NCBI RefSeq assembly: GCF_040819555.1
Contig: NZ_CP161920.1
Location: 2,293,001 to 2,357,000, forward strand
Source of the DNA: Nitratireductor sp. GISD-1A_MAKvit
Lineage (GTDB): Bacteria > Pseudomonadota > Alphaproteobacteria > Rhizobiales > Rhizobiaceae
DNA length: 64,000 nt
Reading direction: 5' to 3'
A program made the translations under genes and the position numbers. Shown here in pieces: positions 35,013 to 44,720 of this stretch (position 1 is its first letter; each line of letters starts with the position of its first letter). The notes under the pieces were generated by a model. That model saw nothing but the letters and a program-made list of their open reading frames with translations. It ran no database searches and was not told where the DNA came from.

Positions 35013-36374
35013 CTAAACGCCGAGCGATTTCAGCTTGCGGTGTAGCGCAGAGCGCTCCATGCCCACGAACTCGGCCGTTCTCGAGATGTTGCCACCAAAG
35101 CGGTTGATCTGCGCCAGCAGGTATTCCTTCTCAAACAGTTCCCGCGCCTCACGCAGGGGCAGCGCCATGATGTGCTGGTCCGATTGCGTCGGCAAACGCG
35201 GCATCACATCGCCGATCTCGGCCGGCAAAAGATCGGCTGTGATCGGCGTGTCCGGCCCGTCGCCACGCGTCAGGATCATCAGCCTCTCGATGTTGTTGCG
35301 CAGCTGGCGCACATTGCCGGGCCAGTTGTGAGCCTGGAGAACAGCCATTGCATCATTGCCGAGCGGGCGTGGCTTGATGCCGGCCTGTTCTCCGATCTGG
35401 CGCATGAAATGGTCCACGAGGATCGGTATGTCCTCGCGCCGGTCGGCCAGCGGCGGCACGGCGACCGGCACCACGGCGAGCCGGTGAAACAGGTCTTCGC
35501 GAAAACGCCCCTCGGCAATCAGGGACTCGATGTTCTGTGCCGTCGACGAGATGATGCGCACATCCACCTTCACCCGGCGCGTGCCCCCGACCCGCTCGAA
35601 CTGCTGATCGACCAGAACGCGCAGGATCTTGCTCTGGGTGCCCAGGGGCATGTCTGCGACTTCGTCCAGATAAAGCACGCCGCCATGCGCTTCCTCCAGC
35701 GCACCGACCTTGCGTTCGCCGCCATTCGATTCGGTGCCGAACAGCTCGATTTCCATGCGTTCAGGCGTTATCGCTGCGGCATTGACGGTCACAAACGGTC
35801 CGTTGCTGCGCGGCGAGGCCATGTGAATGGCGCGTGCCACCAGTTCCTTGCCGGAGCCGGAAGGGCCGGTCAGCATGATGCGGCTGTTGGAGGGTGCCAC
35901 ACGCTCCACGGTCTGGCGCAGCTGGTTGAGCGCGGTCGAATCGCCCACCAGATCGAACGATGCACCGCTGCGTTTCTTCAGATCGCTCATCTCGCGCTTG
36001 AGCTTGGAGATTTCCAGAGCCCGTTCGCAGATCAGGATCATCCGGTCGGTCTTGAACGGCTTTTCGATAAAATCATAGGCGCCGCGCTTGATCGCCGAAA
36101 CCGCCGTCTCGATCGTTCCGTGTCCGGAGATCATCACCACCGGCACATGCGGGTGCACCTCCTTGATCTTGTCGAGCAGGGCCAGGCCGTCGAGCTTTGA
36201 GCCCTGAAGCCAGATATCGAGCAGGATGAGACGCGGAACCCGTTCCGCGATCGAGGCCAGCGCGCTGTCGCTGTCATGGGCGGTGCGCGTTTCATGCCCC
36301 TCGTCGCTGAGAATGCCGGCTACGAGTTCGCGGATGTCTTCCTCGTCGTCTACGATCAGGATGTCGGAAGCCAT
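35013..36374 (-). CDS. ntrX: Nitrogen assimilation response regulator NtrX
   Basis: 453 residues. The receiver domain has DDEEDIRELVAGILSDEG and the phosphorylated Asp in ILLDIWLQGSKLDGLALL. The AAA+ domain has Walker A GPSGSGKELVARAIHM, but the sigma-54-contacting GAFTGA loop is absent (the region reads FGTESNGGERKVGALEEA). A Fis-type helix-turn-helix ends the protein (NISRTAEFVGMERSALHRKL). A missing GAFTGA is known for alphaproteobacterial NtrX and argues against classical sigma-54 activation. The start is four bases downstream of the ntrY stop. It is the cognate partner of NtrY. Confidence 0.95.
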   Translation of the reverse strand: MASDILIVDDEEDIRELVAGILSDEGHETRTAHDSDSALASIAERVPRLILLDIWLQGSKLDGLALLDKIKEVHPHVPVVMISGHGTIETAVSAIKRGAYDFIEKPFKTDRMILICERALEISKLKREMSDLKKRSGASFDLVGDSTALNQLRQTVERVAPSNSRIMLTGPSGSGKELVARAIHMASPRSNGPFVTVNAAAITPERMEIELFGTESNGGERKVGALEEAHGGVLYLDEVADMPLGTQSKILRVLVDQQFERVGGTRRVKVDVRIISSTAQNIESLIAEGRFREDLFHRLAVVPVAVPPLADRREDIPILVDHFMRQIGEQAGIKPRPLGNDAMAVLQAHNWPGNVRQLRNNIERLMILTRGDGPDTPITADLLPAEIGDVMPRLPTQSDQHIMALPLREARELFEKEYLLAQINRFGGNISRTAEFVGMERSALHRKLKSLGV

Positions 36375-36377
36375 TGT

Positions 36378-38648
36378 CTACCTTCTTGTCGTCTGATGAG
36401 CTGAGCCGGTGTCGCCGGCCGCAGGAAGTATGATGCGGATCATCGCACCGACACCGCCATGGAAATCTGCCGGTGCATCGTGCAGTTCCAGCCGTCCCCC
36501 ATGGTCTTCGATGATTTTCTTGACGATTGCGAGGCCAAGGCCGGTGCCCTTGTCGCGTGTCGTCATGTAGGGCTCAAGCAGTCTCTGCCGGTTTTCGCGC
36601 GGAAGCCCCTTGCCATTGTCGATCACCGTGATCTCGATGTGGGAGCCGATCCTGCGTGCGGTGATCCGTATGGCCCCGGGCAGGCCATTGCTGCGTTCTG
36701 CGCCATCGATCGCTTCGGCTGCGTTCTTGATGATGTTGCCGAAAGCCTGCCCCATGAGCCTGGCATCGAAACGGCCCATCAGCGGCGTGTCGGAGAAATC
36801 CCGCTCAAAGGTGATTTCACTGCGCGCCACCTCTGTCAGGAACGAAGCCTCGCGCAGGGGATTGCGAACATCGAGCAACTGGATGTCGGGCTTCGGCATG
36901 CGGGCAAAGGCTGAGAACTCGTCCACCATTCGACCGATATCCCCCACCTGGCGGATGATCGTTTCGGTGCACTGATCGAATATCTCCCGATCCTGTTCGA
37001 TCACCTTGCCGAACCGGCGGCGAATGCGTTCGGCGGAAAGCTGGATCGGCGTCAGCGGATTCTTGATTTCATGCGCAATGCGCCGCGCAACATCGGCCCA
37101 GGCCATGGAGCGCTGGGCCTGCATCAGATCCGTAATGTCATCCACCGTGACCACATAGGAATGTTCCTCATCCTCGTTCACCCCCTCCTCGGTCGTGATC
37201 TGGATGTTGAACGTTCGTTCCGCTCCGCCCCGGAAAAACGCCACCTGTTCGCGGTAGACCGGCCGGCCTGATTTGCGCCCCGTTTCAAAAGCCCGGCCAA
37301 TATGCGGCAGAACCGTACTGAGATTGCGGTTGACGGCCTCATGCATGGATATGCCCAGCATGGCTTCCGCCGAACGGTTGATCATGGCGACCGAGCCGTC
37401 TGCCTCAACGCCGATGACACCGGCACTGACGCCAGAGAGCACCGCTTCGGTGAAGCGTCGCCGCTCGTCGATGACATCCTTTGCCGCGATAAGCTGATCG
37501 CGCTGCGATTTGAGCTGCTGTGTCATCTGGTTGAACGTGTCGCCCAAAAGGCCGACATCGCCATCGGACGAGCGTACCGGCACCGAAACATCGAGATTGC
37601 CGGTGGAAACCGCACCGGCGGCTCCGATCAATTGCCGGATCGGGCGCACCAGACGGTCAGCCACCGCAATGCCGGTCCAGATCGCTGCAAGCACGATTGC
37701 AAGCGTCACCACCAGATAGAGCAGCGCGAAGGCGATCTGCGTGTTGCCGCGATTGCCCTCAAGCGAGCGGTATTCGTCGGTGTTTGTCCGCACGATCTGC
37801 CGTGCCTTGAGCACCTCGGGATCAAGCAGCGCACCGGTATAGAGATATGCATCCGGGATCTCCTGCAGCTTGTAGACCGCCGTGACCAGATTCGTGCCGC
37901 CAATCTCGTTGAACGCGATCTGGGAGCTGTTTGCGAGTTCCATTGCGCTTTCGCCCGGGCGCGGGAGCGGGATATCTTCGGCCATCTGTGCGCTGATGAT
38001 GACGGACCCGTCGGCGCGTACAAGTTCGGCATCCGCCAGACCGCGCAGCATTGCCTGCCGGGTCATGAAATCGCGAAAACCGTACCGGTCGAGATTGTAG
38101 AGGGTGCGCGCCTGATCAAGGCGCACCCCCATGCTTTCCGTCGTCCCCTGCAGGCTGCGTGCATTCTGCTGCACATAGGCGTCCGCAATGGACAGGGACG
38201 AATAGACGATCACCTTGGTTCGCAGCTCAAACCAGCGATCGAGCCCCAGTTCGAGCGTCACGGACGCTACGACGGCGACCAGTATGGCGGGGATGGCCGC
38301 AACGAGAGAGAACATCGCAATGATGCGCACATGAAGGCGCGACGCCGCGCGGCGCCCCTTGCGCGATTTGTAGATCCGGAGACCTTCGAGCAGAATCAGA
38401 CCGGACAGCAGCAGAACCAGGCCGAGATTGACCGCGATCAGGACAAGCGTGATCTGCGCATCGGGCGAAAGTGGTGTCAAACCGAGAAGGACGGTGAAGG
38501 AGATGGCCGCCGTCAACAGGGCGCCCAGTGCAGCAGCGATTCCCACGTAAAACGTGGCCGATCGCCCCCGCCGGGGTGGCGAAGCTGCAGCGAGCGGCTG
38601 CATCTGCGAACTCTCGGACACGCTGACCATGACTCCCGATTCCATCAT
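36378..38648 (-). CDS. ntrY: Nitrogen regulation sensor histidine kinase NtrY
   Basis: 756 residues. Three N-terminal membrane helices and a fourth near residue 300 bracket a periplasmic region. A HAMP segment follows (DRLVRPIRQLIGAAGAVSTG), then a PAS domain (IGVEADGSVAMINRSAEAML). The kinase core has the H box [21 protein letters not shown] box FGNIIKNAAEAI and G boxes VIDNGKGLP and GTGLGLAIVKKI. Known NtrY proteins link to redox and nitrogen status. The ATG at 38648 lies 17 bases downstream of a striking inverted repeat. ntrX follows immediately, so ntrYX is one transcript. Confidence 0.95.
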   Translation of the reverse strand: MMESGVMVSVSESSQMQPLAAASPPRRGRSATFYVGIAAALGALLTAAISFTVLLGLTPLSPDAQITLVLIAVNLGLVLLLSGLILLEGLRIYKSRKGRRAASRLHVRIIAMFSLVAAIPAILVAVVASVTLELGLDRWFELRTKVIVYSSLSIADAYVQQNARSLQGTTESMGVRLDQARTLYNLDRYGFRDFMTRQAMLRGLADAELVRADGSVIISAQMAEDIPLPRPGESAMELANSSQIAFNEIGGTNLVTAVYKLQEIPDAYLYTGALLDPEVLKARQIVRTNTDEYRSLEGNRGNTQIAFALLYLVVTLAIVLAAIWTGIAVADRLVRPIRQLIGAAGAVSTGNLDVSVPVRSSDGDVGLLGDTFNQMTQQLKSQRDQLIAAKDVIDERRRFTEAVLSGVSAGVIGVEADGSVAMINRSAEAMLGISMHEAVNRNLSTVLPHIGRAFETGRKSGRPVYREQVAFFRGGAERTFNIQITTEEGVNEDEEHSYVVTVDDITDLMQAQRSMAWADVARRIAHEIKNPLTPIQLSAERIRRRFGKVIEQDREIFDQCTETIIRQVGDIGRMVDEFSAFARMPKPDIQLLDVRNPLREASFLTEVARSEITFERDFSDTPLMGRFDARLMGQAFGNIIKNAAEAIDGAERSNGLPGAIRITARRIGSHIEITVIDNGKGLPRENRQRLLEPYMTTRDKGTGLGLAIVKKIIEDHGGRLELHDAPADFHGGVGAMIRIILPAAGDTGSAHQTTRR

Positions 38649-38664
38649 TCAATCTGCACCAGAT

Positions 38665-38709
38665 TTGTTGCACATATGCAACAAGTGTAACCGCCTGGCA
38701 ACAGTTGCA
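38665..38709. promoter_or_regulatory. Two GTTGCA dyads upstream of ntrY, candidate response-regulator site
   Basis: Dyad one is TTGTTGCA-N4-TGCAACAA (38665-38684), with perfect 8-bp arms. Dyad two is GCAAC-A-GTTGC (38698-38708). Half-sites GTTGCA/TGCAAC recur in both. The pair sits in the 144-base gap between ntrC and ntrY, directly upstream of the ntrY start. The sequence TGCACC at 38655-38660 adds a further near half-site. NtrC-type sites have the TGCAC...GTGCA form, so this may be an NtrC or NtrX site, but the match is imperfect. Confidence 0.5.
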
Positions 38710-38792
38710 TTTCCCAACAATGCGGCATTGCTGGGGCAGAGTGGGGAAGGAAATGGCCGCCCGGCATTCGCAGCCGAGGCGGTGAGCCCTGC

Positions 38793-40235
38793 TCAGTGCG
38801 TACCGCGATAGATGTTGATGTCGTATTCGCGGATTTTCTTGCGCAGCGTGTTGCGGTTGAGCCCGAGCAGTTCGGCTGCCTTTAGTTGATTGCCGCCGGT
38901 TGCCGTCAGAGCCGATATCAGCAATGGCTGCTCCACCTCGGCCAGGATGCGCTGATAAAGGCCTGCGGGCGGCAGTTGACCGTCAAACCGGGAGAAGTAA
39001 CGCTGCAGATGCTGCTCGACCGCCTGCGAAAGCGTCGCCTCTTCGGGCATGCTGTCCATCTGGGTGGAACGGAGCGCGCCGGCAGTCCTCAGTTCCTGCT
39101 CGATGATCTCCTCCGAGATCTCGTCCTGCGGATAAAGGGCTGCAAGCCGCCGCACAAGGTTTTCCAGCTCACGGACATTGCCGGGCCAGCGATAGCTGCG
39201 CATGCGCGAGAGGCCATCTGCACTGATACGCTTGGCCTGCAGGCCTTCCTCTTCGCCACGCGCAAAGAAATGGCGCACCAGATCCGGAATGTCTTCGGTG
39301 CGTTCCCTGAGCGGCGGCAGGCGCAACGGCACCACGTTCAGCCGATAGAACAGGTCTTCGCGAAACAGCCCCTGGTCGATAAGCGTTCTTGGGTCCTTGT
39401 TTGTCGCGGCAACGATGCGAACATCGGTTCGTATCGGCGTGCGACCGCCGACAGTGGTGTATTCTCCCTGCTGGAGCACTCGCAGAAGACGGGTCTGCGC
39501 CTCCATCGGCATGTCCCCGATCTCGTCCAGAAACAGCGTTCCGCCTTCGGCCTGCTCAAAACGTCCGAACGACCGGGCCTGGGCCCCGGTAAAGGCCCCC
39601 TTCTCGTGTCCGAAAAGTTCCGATTCGATCAGATCGCGCGGTATGGCAGCCATGTTGATGGCCACGAAGGGACCACGGCGCCTGCGTCCATAGTCATGAA
39701 GCGCTTTTGCGACGAGTTCCTTGCCCGTTCCCGATTCGCCGCTGATCATGACCGTCAGGTCGGTCTGCATCATGCGGGCCAGGAGCCGGTAGATCTCCTG
39801 CATCGCGGCCGAACGCCCGATCAGCGGCAGCGCTTCCGGGGCGTCGGCGCCCGCCGTTTCCTTCGTGGGCGTTTTCGGCTCGGACAATGCGCGCTGCACG
39901 ATGTTGACCAGTTCGGTCAGATCGAAGGGTTTCGGCAAATACTCGTAAGCCCCCACTTCCGAAGCGCGGATTGCCGTCATGAAGGTGTTTTGTGCGCTCA
40001 TGGCGACGACCGGCAGCTCCGGCCGCACGTTCTTGATGCGCGGCAGAAGATCGAACGCGTTGCCATCGGGCATTACTACATCGGTGATCACCAGATCGCC
40101 TTCCCCACCCGAAACCCAGCGCCAGAGTGTCTCGACATTCGACGTCACCCGGACATCGTGCCCGGCGCGTGACAGCGCCTGGTTGAGAACCGTGCGGATG
40201 GCAGCATCGTCGTCAGCGACAAGAATGCAGGTCAT
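38793..40235 (-). CDS. ntrC: Nitrogen regulation response regulator NtrC
   Basis: 480 residues. The receiver domain has [19 protein letters not shown], phospho-Asp in [19 protein letters not shown] and Lys in YLPKPFDL. The AAA+ domain has [36 protein letters not shown] with the sigma-54 loop intact, and FLDEIGDM. The Fis-type helix-turn-helix is [20 protein letters not shown]. It activates sigma-54 promoters of nitrogen assimilation genes when phosphorylated by NtrB. The start overlaps the ntrB stop as ATGA (40232-40235), so the dusB-ntrB-ntrC genes are translationally coupled. Confidence 0.97.
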   Translation of the reverse strand: MTCILVADDDAAIRTVLNQALSRAGHDVRVTSNVETLWRWVSGGEGDLVITDVVMPDGNAFDLLPRIKNVRPELPVVAMSAQNTFMTAIRASEVGAYEYLPKPFDLTELVNIVQRALSEPKTPTKETAGADAPEALPLIGRSAAMQEIYRLLARMMQTDLTVMISGESGTGKELVAKALHDYGRRRRGPFVAINMAAIPRDLIESELFGHEKGAFTGAQARSFGRFEQAEGGTLFLDEIGDMPMEAQTRLLRVLQQGEYTTVGGRTPIRTDVRIVAATNKDPRTLIDQGLFREDLFYRLNVVPLRLPPLRERTEDIPDLVRHFFARGEEEGLQAKRISADGLSRMRSYRWPGNVRELENLVRRLAALYPQDEISEEIIEQELRTAGALRSTQMDSMPEEATLSQAVEQHLQRYFSRFDGQLPPAGLYQRILAEVEQPLLISALTATGGNQLKAAELLGLNRNTLRKKIREYDINIYRGTH

Positions 40236-41386
40236 GTGGCGTTCCCTTTTTCACCGCGCGCCGGACCTCGCTGACGCGCTTCCCGCCAGGCTGGCATGAG
40301 AATGCGGAACACCGTTCCCTGCTGGCCGGTGGATTCACACTCGACAACCCCGCCATGCGCGCCGACGATCTTGGCCACGAGGGCTAGCCCCAGACCCGAA
40401 CCGTTCTGCTTGGAGGTGACGAAGGGGTCGAAAATGATTTGCCGCAGGTCTTCGGGAATGCCCGGCCCATTGTCGTGGACACAAAATTCCAGAGGCAGCG
40501 CGACCCTGTCGGGGGAGCCGGGCACCGAGAGCCGGATGCCGGGCCGAAATGCCGTGGTCAGACGGATCTCGCCGTCCTTCCTGCCCGCGATCGCCTCGGC
40601 CGCATTCTTCACCAGATTGAGAAAAACCTGCACGAGCTGGTCGCGGTTGGCCCAGACGGGCGGCAGCGACGGGTCGTAATCCTCGATGATGGTCACCTCG
40701 CTGGCGAAACCGTTCTTTGCCAGCGCCTTGACGTGGTCGAGCACGAGGTGAATGTTGATCGGATCGCGTTCCACCGGGCGTTCGTCGGAAAAGACCTCCA
40801 TGCGATCCACCAGTGCGACGATCCGGTCCGTTTCGTCGGTGATGAGGCGTGTCAGCGCCCGGTCCTCGTCTGAAACCGCGTGTTCAAGCAGCTGCGCGGC
40901 GCCGCGAATGCCCGAAAGCGGGTTTTTGATCTCATGCGCCAGCATCGCCGCAAGGCCGGTCACCGAACGCGCAGCACCGCGATGCACCATCTGCCGGTCG
41001 ATCTTGTCGGCCATTGAGCGTTCCTGAAGGAGCAGCGCCACCGCGCCTGGAACCTCCGAGACCGGTGCTGCATGAATGTCCACCAGGCGCTCTGCCCCCA
41101 GCCGTGGCGAGGAAATGTCGACACGGTATTCGTTGATCGCGACGCGCTGTTCGCGCACCTGCTCCACAAGCGCGATCAGCGGGCTTCCGAATGGCACGAA
41201 ATCCTCAAGCCGGCTGCGCGCGAGGATGGAGGCACCCGAACGGAAAAAAACCTCCGCCTCGGCATTCACCTCGACCATGAAGCCCTTCTCATCAACCATC
41301 ACCACGGGATGGCGAAGCGTGTTGAGCAGCAGACTGGCACAACCGGCTTCCGTTCGCGTCGCAGCGCGTCCCGTTTCTCCGCTCAT
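40232..41386 (-). CDS. ntrB: Nitrogen regulation histidine kinase NtrB
   Basis: 384 residues, soluble. The PAS domain (about 25-120) carries [20 protein letters not shown]. The dimerisation/H box is [18 protein letters not shown], then N box [15 protein letters not shown], and G boxes [12 protein letters not shown] and [14 protein letters not shown]. It phosphorylates and dephosphorylates NtrC under control of PII proteins. It starts within four bases of the dusB stop (41383-41386). The order dusB(nifR3)-ntrB-ntrC is the typical rhizobial one. Confidence 0.96.
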   Translation of the reverse strand: MSGETGRAATRTEAGCASLLLNTLRHPVVMVDEKGFMVEVNAEAEVFFRSGASILARSRLEDFVPFGSPLIALVEQVREQRVAINEYRVDISSPRLGAERLVDIHAAPVSEVPGAVALLLQERSMADKIDRQMVHRGAARSVTGLAAMLAHEIKNPLSGIRGAAQLLEHAVSDEDRALTRLITDETDRIVALVDRMEVFSDERPVERDPINIHLVLDHVKALAKNGFASEVTIIEDYDPSLPPVWANRDQLVQVFLNLVKNAAEAIAGRKDGEIRLTTAFRPGIRLSVPGSPDRVALPLEFCVHDNGPGIPEDLRQIIFDPFVTSKQNGSGLGLALVAKIVGAHGGVVECESTGQQGTVFRILMPAWREARQRGPARGEKGNAT

Positions 41387-42381
41387 GCTGCCAGCCGTTC
41401 CTCTTGCCGGCGAAACAGATCACGCAACAGCCGCGATACCTCGCGGTGATCGGTCCCCGTCATGATCGCCTTGCGGTTCTCTGCATCGACCTCGCCGAGA
41501 TGCCGCTCCATGTACCAGCCAAGGTGCTTGCGGGCATGGCGTGTGCCATGCTCCGTCCCATAAAGCGCCAGCATCGCCTCATAATGGTCGATCACGTAGT
41601 CTGCGAGATTTTCCGGCCTGCATTCGGCGTTCGAGGCCACGGCACCGGCAATCCACGGCGCGCCATAATGCGCCCGACCGATCATCACCGCATCCGCACC
41701 GGAGGCCTCAAGAATGCCGGCGGCATCGTCGGACGATGTTACATCGCCATTGGCCACCACAGGGATGCGCACCGCCTCCTTCACCGCCGAAATGGCCCGC
41801 CAGTCCGCCTTTCCCTTGTAAAACTGACAGCGCGTGCGCCCGTGCACCGTCACCATAGCGACACCGGCCTCCTCGGCGCGGCTGGCAATCTCCGGCGCGT
41901 TGAGCGCGTTCTCGTCCCAGCCAAGGCGCATCTTGACGGTGACAGGCACCCGCACCGCCGCGACCACCGCCTCGATCAGGCCGAGCGCATGGTCGGGCTC
42001 GCGCATCAGCGCGGAACCGGAATAGCCGCCCGTCACCTTCTTGGCCGGGCAGCCCATGTTGATGTCGATGATGTCGGCGCCTTCAGCTTCCGCGATCCGC
42101 GCGCCTTCGGCCATCCAGTGCGCCTCCCTGCCGGCAAGCTGCACCATGTGCACATCGACATCGGGGCGACGCAGGCGACGTGCCGATTCCGCCTTGCCAC
42201 GCGCGAGTTCGCCGCTCGCCACCATTTCCGAGACCACGAGTCCCGCGCCATGTGCATGAGCACGCGCACGAAAGGCGAGATCGGTCACGCCCGACATCGG
42301 CGCCAGGAACACCCGGTTGCGGATCGAAACCGAACCGACCGAAAGCGGCACCGAAAGCTGTTCAGCAGATGATTTGCACAA
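41383..42381 (-). CDS. dusB: tRNA-dihydrouridine synthase DusB (NifR3)
   Basis: 332 residues. The FMN-dependent TIM barrel carries [31 protein letters not shown] with the catalytic Cys, [22 protein letters not shown] and VVANGDVTS. It reduces uridine to dihydrouridine in tRNA. The first codon is TTG at 42381 with AAAGGTG eight bases upstream, so a non-AUG start is likely; the first conserved residues ([12 protein letters not shown]) follow within ten. It heads the ntrBC operon and is divergent from ispDF. An inverted repeat covers its ribosome binding site. Confidence 0.92.
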   Translation of the reverse strand: MCKSSAEQLSVPLSVGSVSIRNRVFLAPMSGVTDLAFRARAHAHGAGLVVSEMVASGELARGKAESARRLRRPDVDVHMVQLAGREAHWMAEGARIAEAEGADIIDINMGCPAKKVTGGYSGSALMREPDHALGLIEAVVAAVRVPVTVKMRLGWDENALNAPEIASRAEEAGVAMVTVHGRTRCQFYKGKADWRAISAVKEAVRIPVVANGDVTSSDDAAGILEASGADAVMIGRAHYGAPWIAGAVASNAECRPENLADYVIDHYEAMLALYGTEHGTRHARKHLGWYMERHLGEVDAENRKAIMTGTDHREVSRLLRDLFRRQEERLAA

Positions 42382-42386
42382 AAGTA

Positions 42387-42407
42387 AAGCACCTTTCGCT
42401 TGTGCTT
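42387..42407 (-). promoter_or_regulatory. Small hairpin overlapping the dusB ribosome binding site
   Basis: AAGCAC (42387-42392) and GTGCTT (42402-42407) form a 6-bp stem with a nine-base loop in the dusB leader. On the minus-strand RNA the 3' arm contains the GGTG of the likely ribosome binding site, so folding could limit translation of dusB-ntrB-ntrC. Short and unconfirmed. Confidence 0.35.
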
Positions 42408-42514
42408 AATATTTAACCAGATCGCGCTTTGTCCGCAACAGCCAATTCGCATGACATGTGTCTCGTGCAAATTCGGCTGGCCTTTCGGGGCGTGTCTTAT
42501 TATGCGTCTGCCCC

Positions 42515-43774
42515 ATGGACAAGCAGATGCATCAATCCGCCCCCCTTGCCGAAGCCGATGCGCTGGCGCCGCGCGCGGCCGGAGAGGTTGCTGCCGTCAT
42601 CGTCGCCGCCGGTCGCGGCGAGCGCGCGGGCCAATCCACCGAAGGGCCGAAACAGTATCGCCTGATCGGCGGCAAGCCGGTTTTGCGTCACACGCTGGAA
42701 ACCTTCCTTTCCGATCCCCGCATCAAGCGCATCGTGGTGGCAATCCATCCCGATGACGAAGCGCTCTTTGCCGAGGCGACAGCGGGGCTCTGCGCCGAAC
42801 GCGTCCGTGCAATCCATGGCGGGCATTCTCGGCAGGCCTCCACCCGGCTTGCCCTGCTCGCACTCTACGACCCGTCCCCCCAGACCGTTCTGATTCACGA
42901 CGGCGTGCGCCCGTTCATCGACCGGGAGCTGATCGACCGGATCATCAACACGGTGGAGGATGGCCAGGGCGCCCTGCCCGCCCTTCCCGTCGCCGATACG
43001 GTCAAGCGCGCCGGCCCGGCAGGCTTCATCGCCGAAACCGTGCCGCGCCACGATCTGCACGCCGCCCAGACCCCGCAGGGCTTTCCCTTTGCCCTGATCG
43101 CCGCCGCCCATGAGCGCGCGCACAAGCTTGGCCGCGAGGATTTCACCGACGACGCCTCCATCGCAGAATGGGCAAAGATCCCCGTCCGTCTCGTTGCCGG
43201 TGCCGTCGACAACATCAAGCTCACCTGGGCACGCGACATTGCCCTGGCAGACGAGCGCCTGAACCGCCCGACCGCCTTCCCCGATGTGCGCACCGGCAAT
43301 GGCTATGATGTCCACACCTTCACCGATGGCGATGCCGTCATTCTGTGCGGCGTGAGCATCCCTCACACGAAGCGCCTCTACGGCCATTCGGATGCCGATG
43401 TCGGTCTGCACGCGCTCACAGACGCGCTGCTGGCAACCTGTGGCGCAGGCGACATCGGCACGCACTTTCCGCCATCGGATCCGCAATGGAAGGGTGCTGC
43501 CTCGCACATCTTCCTCGAACATGCAGCCCGCATCGTGCGCGAGGCCGGTGGCCGCATCGCCAATGTAGATGTCACGATTATCTGCGAAGCACCGAAAGTC
43601 GGCCCGCACCGCGAGGCAATGACGGCAGCACTGTCTGCAATGCTGGACATCACGCCCCATCGCATTTCCATAAAGGCTACGACCAACGAGAAGATGGGGT
43701 TCATCGGCCGTGAGGAAGGCATCGCTGCCATCGCCACGGCAAGCGTGATCTATCCCGGCGAGGTGCCGGCATGA
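42515..43774 (+). CDS. ispDF: Bifunctional IspD/IspF (MEP cytidylyltransferase / MECDP synthase)
   Basis: 419 residues from the ATG at 42515. The N-terminal IspD domain has [21 protein letters not shown] and [13 protein letters not shown]. From about residue 260 the IspF domain begins at [15 protein letters not shown] and carries [17 protein letters not shown], the metal ligands, and [20 protein letters not shown]. It performs two non-consecutive steps of the MEP isoprenoid pathway (ispE is elsewhere). A single fused protein is typical of alphaproteobacteria. The ATG at 42527 is a possible inner start. The stop overlaps cinA as ATGA (43771-43774). Confidence 0.95.
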   Translation: MDKQMHQSAPLAEADALAPRAAGEVAAVIVAAGRGERAGQSTEGPKQYRLIGGKPVLRHTLETFLSDPRIKRIVVAIHPDDEALFAEATAGLCAERVRAIHGGHSRQASTRLALLALYDPSPQTVLIHDGVRPFIDRELIDRIINTVEDGQGALPALPVADTVKRAGPAGFIAETVPRHDLHAAQTPQGFPFALIAAAHERAHKLGREDFTDDASIAEWAKIPVRLVAGAVDNIKLTWARDIALADERLNRPTAFPDVRTGNGYDVHTFTDGDAVILCGVSIPHTKRLYGHSDADVGLHALTDALLATCGAGDIGTHFPPSDPQWKGAASHIFLEHAARIVREAGGRIANVDVTIICEAPKVGPHREAMTAALSAMLDITPHRISIKATTNEKMGFIGREEGIAAIATASVIYPGEVPA

Positions 43775-44262
43775 ATGTCTTCGCGGAACGCGCCCGCGCG
43801 GTGCTTTCGGCCTGTGAAGCGCACGGCATCATGCTGGCCACGGCCGAATCCTGCACCGGTGGCATGATCGCTGCCGCGCTGACGGATATTGCGGGGTCGT
43901 CGTCTGTCGTCGATCGCGGCTTCGTCACCTATTCCAACGAAGCCAAGATGGAAATGCTGGGCGTCTCGCCCGAAACTCTCGCCGCCCATGGAGCCGTCTC
44001 GCAGGAAACGGCGCTGGAAATGGCTGCGGGCGCTCTGGCCCGTTCACGTGCAGGCGTCGCAGTTGCCGTCACCGGCATTGCCGGGCCCGATGGCGGTTCG
44101 GCGGATAAGCCGGTCGGCCTTGTCTGGTTCGGTCTGGCATTGAAGGGTCGCGCGCCTTTGGCGCAATCCCACGTCTTTGCGGGCCGCGACCGCGCCGGTG
44201 TGCGCGCAGCGACCGTCGAGGCTGCTCTCGACATGGTTCTGTCGGCTTTGAAGGACGGCTGA
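43771..44262 (+). CDS. CinA family protein (nicotinamide-nucleotide amidase type)
   Basis: 163 residues comprising only the CinA C-terminal domain: [40 protein letters not shown] and [19 protein letters not shown]. Stand-alone versions deamidate NMN to NaMN in pyridine nucleotide salvage. The N-terminal molybdopterin-like COG1058 domain of full CinA is absent. It is translationally coupled to ispDF. It converges on the ratA-type gene with a two-base gap and no terminator. Confidence 0.9.
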   Translation: MNVFAERARAVLSACEAHGIMLATAESCTGGMIAAALTDIAGSSSVVDRGFVTYSNEAKMEMLGVSPETLAAHGAVSQETALEMAAGALARSRAGVAVAVTGIAGPDGGSADKPVGLVWFGLALKGRAPLAQSHVFAGRDRAGVRAATVEAALDMVLSALKDG

Positions 44263-44264
44263 AT

Positions 44265-44720
44265 TCAGGCGCTCACGCCATAAACCACATCAGCGCGGCG
44301 TTCGAAGGCCTCGGAAAACATGCGGAACGCGCGGTCGAACATAGCGCCCATCACAGCGCCAAGCATGCGGCTCTTGAATTCATACTCGATGAAGAAGTGA
44401 ATGTCGCACTCCCCCTCGCCTGCCGGCTCGAAGCGCCATTCGTTTTTCAGAAAGCGAAAAGGCCCATCCACATAGCGCACATCGATGGCCGCATCGTCCG
44501 GTTTCAGTGTCACCTGGCTCGTAAACGTCTCGCGCAGTGCCTTGTACCCCACGGTCATGTCGGCGACGAGCAGCGTTACGCCATCGCGTTCTCTGCAGGT
44601 GCGCACCGTCAGCGCCTCGCACATGGGCACGAATTCGGGATATCTTTCCACATCCGCGACAAGCGCAAACATGTTTTCGGGCGTGTGCGCCACCCGGCGC
44701 ACGGTCTCGAATTTCGGCAT
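44265..44720 (-). CDS. ratA: RatA / COQ10 START-domain family protein
   Basis: 151 residues of a SRPBCC (START-like) fold: VAHTPENMFALVADVERYP, EFVPMCEALTVRTC, MTVGYKALRETFTSQVTLKP and FFIEYEFKSRMLGAVMGAMF. Members include bacterial RatA, named as a ribosome-association toxin, and mitochondrial Coq10, which binds ubiquinone. In alphaproteobacteria the ubiquinone-chaperone role is at least as likely as toxicity, and no antitoxin is adjacent. It follows lipA with a one-base overlap of the start and stop (TGATG), so the two are co-translated. Confidence 0.9.
   Translation of the reverse strand: MPKFETVRRVAHTPENMFALVADVERYPEFVPMCEALTVRTCRERDGVTLLVADMTVGYKALRETFTSQVTLKPDDAAIDVRYVDGPFRFLKNEWRFEPAGEGECDIHFFIEYEFKSRMLGAVMGAMFDRAFRMFSEAFERRADVVYGVSA

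Noticed and set aside
44265..44720. Type II toxin-antitoxin system (RatA toxin)
   Set aside because: RatA-like proteins in alphaproteobacteria are generally isolated START-fold proteins. No antitoxin gene is adjacent, and the gene is co-translated with lipA, so a toxin role is not supported.
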